Shown here one piece after another: positions 63,088 through 64,000 of a stretch of 64,000 nucleotides of DNA (positions are counted from its first letter, which is position 1; the number at the start of each line of letters is the position of its first letter). Made by a program: the position numbers and the translations under genes. The notes beneath the pieces are model-generated. The model did no database searches, had not been told where the DNA came from, and saw nothing but the letters and a program-made list of their open reading frames with translations. Source of the stretch: Corynebacterium sp. ES2730-CONJ (GTDB lineage: Bacteria > Actinomycetota > Actinomycetes > Mycobacteriales > Mycobacteriaceae). The stretch spans positions 430,340 through 494,339 of the forward strand of contig NZ_JANUXZ010000001.1 of assembly GCF_024834055.1 (NCBI RefSeq). The letters run 5' to 3'.

Positions 63088-64000
63088 ATGGCGCACTCCG
63101 TTATCATGCCCGAGCTGGGCGAATCAGTAACTGAAGGCACGATTACCCAGTGGCTCAAGGCCGTAGGCGATACCGTCGAGGTCGATGAGGCCCTGCTCGA
63201 GGTCTCCACTGACAAGGTAGACACCGAGGTCCCCTCCCCCGTTGCTGGTGTCTTGTTGGAGATCAAGGTCAACGAGGACGATACCGTGGACGTCGGTGAA
63301 GTAATCGCCGTCATCGGCGACCCCGATGAAGCTCCAGCTGACAACCAAGACGATGAAAAAGAAGCTGCCCCCGCAGCGGAAAAGGCTCCTCAAAAAGATT
63401 CCTCTGCGACATCATCTGCTGGCGCCGTTGATGTGGTGATGCCGGAACTAGGAGAATCGGTCTCCGAAGGCACCATTACCCAGTGGCTCAAGGCCGTCGG
63501 CGATACCGTCGAGGTCGACGAGGCCCTCCTCGAGGTCTCCACAGACAAAGTAGACACCGAGGTCCCCTCCCCCGTGGCCGGCACGATCGTGGAGATCCTG
63601 TTCGAGGAAGACGATACCGTTGACGTCGGTGACGTCATTGTGCGCATCGGCGACCCCGATGCCGTTCAGGAAGAGACCAAGCCTGAGCCAGAGCCTGAGG
63701 CTAAACCAGAGCCTAAAGCTGAAGCCAAGCCACAAGCACACTCATCTGCTGGCGCCGTTGATGTGGTGATGCCGGAACTGGGAGAATCAGTCTCCGAAGG
63801 CACCATTACCCAGTGGCTGAAAGCCGTAGGCGATACCGTCGAGGTCGACGAGGCCCTCCTCGAGGTCTCCACTGACAAAGTAGACACCGAGGTCCCCTCC
63901 CCCGTGGCCGGCACGATCGTGGAGATCCTGTTCGAGGAAGACGATACCGTTGACGTCGGTGACGTCATTGTGCGCATCGGCGACCCCGATGCCGTTCAGG
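63088..64000 (+). CDS. sucB: 2-oxoacid dehydrogenase E2 (dihydrolipoamide acyltransferase), 5' part
   Basis: The frame is open from ATG 63088 (TAGGAG 11 nt upstream) to the window end: 304 codons, truncated by the edge. It holds at least three lipoyl domains (about residues 2-80, 113-190 and 223-304). Each has the lipoylation site [12 protein letters not shown] (first Lys at residue 43), joined by Ala/Pro/Glu/Lys linkers. The catalytic domain lies beyond the window. In Corynebacteriales this is the E2 shared by pyruvate and 2-oxoglutarate dehydrogenase systems; sucB here follows the pepA neighbourhood (Rv2215 position). Confidence 0.93.
   Translation, partial: MAHSVIMPELGESVTEGTITQWLKAVGDTVEVDEALLEVSTDKVDTEVPSPVAGVLLEIKVNEDDTVDVGEVIAVIGDPDEAPADNQDDEKEAAPAAEKAPQKDSSATSSAGAVDVVMPELGESVSEGTITQWLKAVGDTVEVDEALLEVSTDKVDTEVPSPVAGTIVEILFEEDDTVDVGDVIVRIGDPDAVQEETKPEPEPEAKPEPKAEAKPQAHSSAGAVDVVMPELGESVSEGTITQWLKAVGDTVEVDEALLEVSTDKVDTEVPSPVAGTIVEILFEEDDTVDVGDVIVRIGDPDAVQ
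63412..64000 (+). repeat. Near-identical lipoyl-domain DNA repeats, 330-bp period
   Basis: Bases 63412-63670 and 63742-64000 are aligned copies differing at six positions by my count, all synonymous. The last 120 or so bases of each are identical. The second copy reaches the window edge, so it may continue. The first lipoyl domain (63088-63330) is clearly more diverged in its second half. Confidence 0.93.

Overview
The window is 64 kb of actinobacterial housekeeping chromosome. Gene content and order point to the Corynebacteriales, most likely Corynebacterium or a close relative. The evidence is a division and cell-wall (dcw) cluster flanked by wag31-yggT-sepF, lipomannan and PIM enzymes (mptA, pimB-like), a PASTA kinase next to an Rv2175c-type protein, the actinobacterial qcrCAB/ctaCF respiratory genes, and gene order resembling the M. 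tuberculosis Rv1536-Rv1541 and Rv2150-Rv2215 stretches (recalled, not computed). Base composition looks only moderately GC-rich, which suits Corynebacterium better than Mycobacterium. Species is not claimed. I saw no rRNA, tRNA, CRISPR array, transposase or prophage.

Layout. 1-7.0 kb: lspA-rluD and a partial downstream gene, three lipoproteins (one unknown, a cyclophilin, an MTB12-like protein), asparaginase and DNA polymerase IV. 7-11.4 kb: a secreted SGNH hydrolase and ileS, the latter behind a T-box leader. 11.4-30.4 kb, all minus strand: wag31, yggT, sepF, pgeF, then ftsZ-ftsQ-murC-murG-ftsW-murD-mraY-murF-murE-ftsI-ftsL-rsmH-mraZ, headed by three MraZ-type boxes. The yggS gene usually found between pgeF and sepF is absent. 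30.9-45.9 kb: a DUF3040 membrane protein; a HEPN protein and a GNAT acetyltransferase diverging from a perfect LexA-type palindrome; idsA, mptA, an Rv2175c-like gene, pknL, aroG, an RNase AS-like exonuclease, an acyltransferase-3 pair, plsC, glucokinase, pimB-like, and two NlpC/P60 peptidoglycan hydrolases. 45.9-47.2 kb: a long gene-poor gap. 47.2-53.7 kb: the cytochrome bcc-aa3 genes (ctaE-qcrC-qcrA-qcrB and ctaC-ctaF). 54-64 kb: asnB, erpA, DUF3043, cobU-cobT-cobS, ilvE, pepA, a small unknown gene, and the 5' part of sucB with at least three lipoyl domains.

How the genes work together. Most encode envelope growth: peptidoglycan precursor synthesis and polymerisation, division, polar growth, lipoglycan synthesis and peptidoglycan remodelling. 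Respiration and central metabolism follow. The most informative non-coding signals are the ileS T-box, the MraZ boxes, the LexA-type palindrome, and three GlxR/CRP-like sites near respiratory and NlpC/P60 genes. I did not find a wholly new multi-gene system. The best leads are the LexA/HEPN/GNAT locus, the unexplained 1.25-kb gap, and the near-identical lipoyl repeats of sucB.
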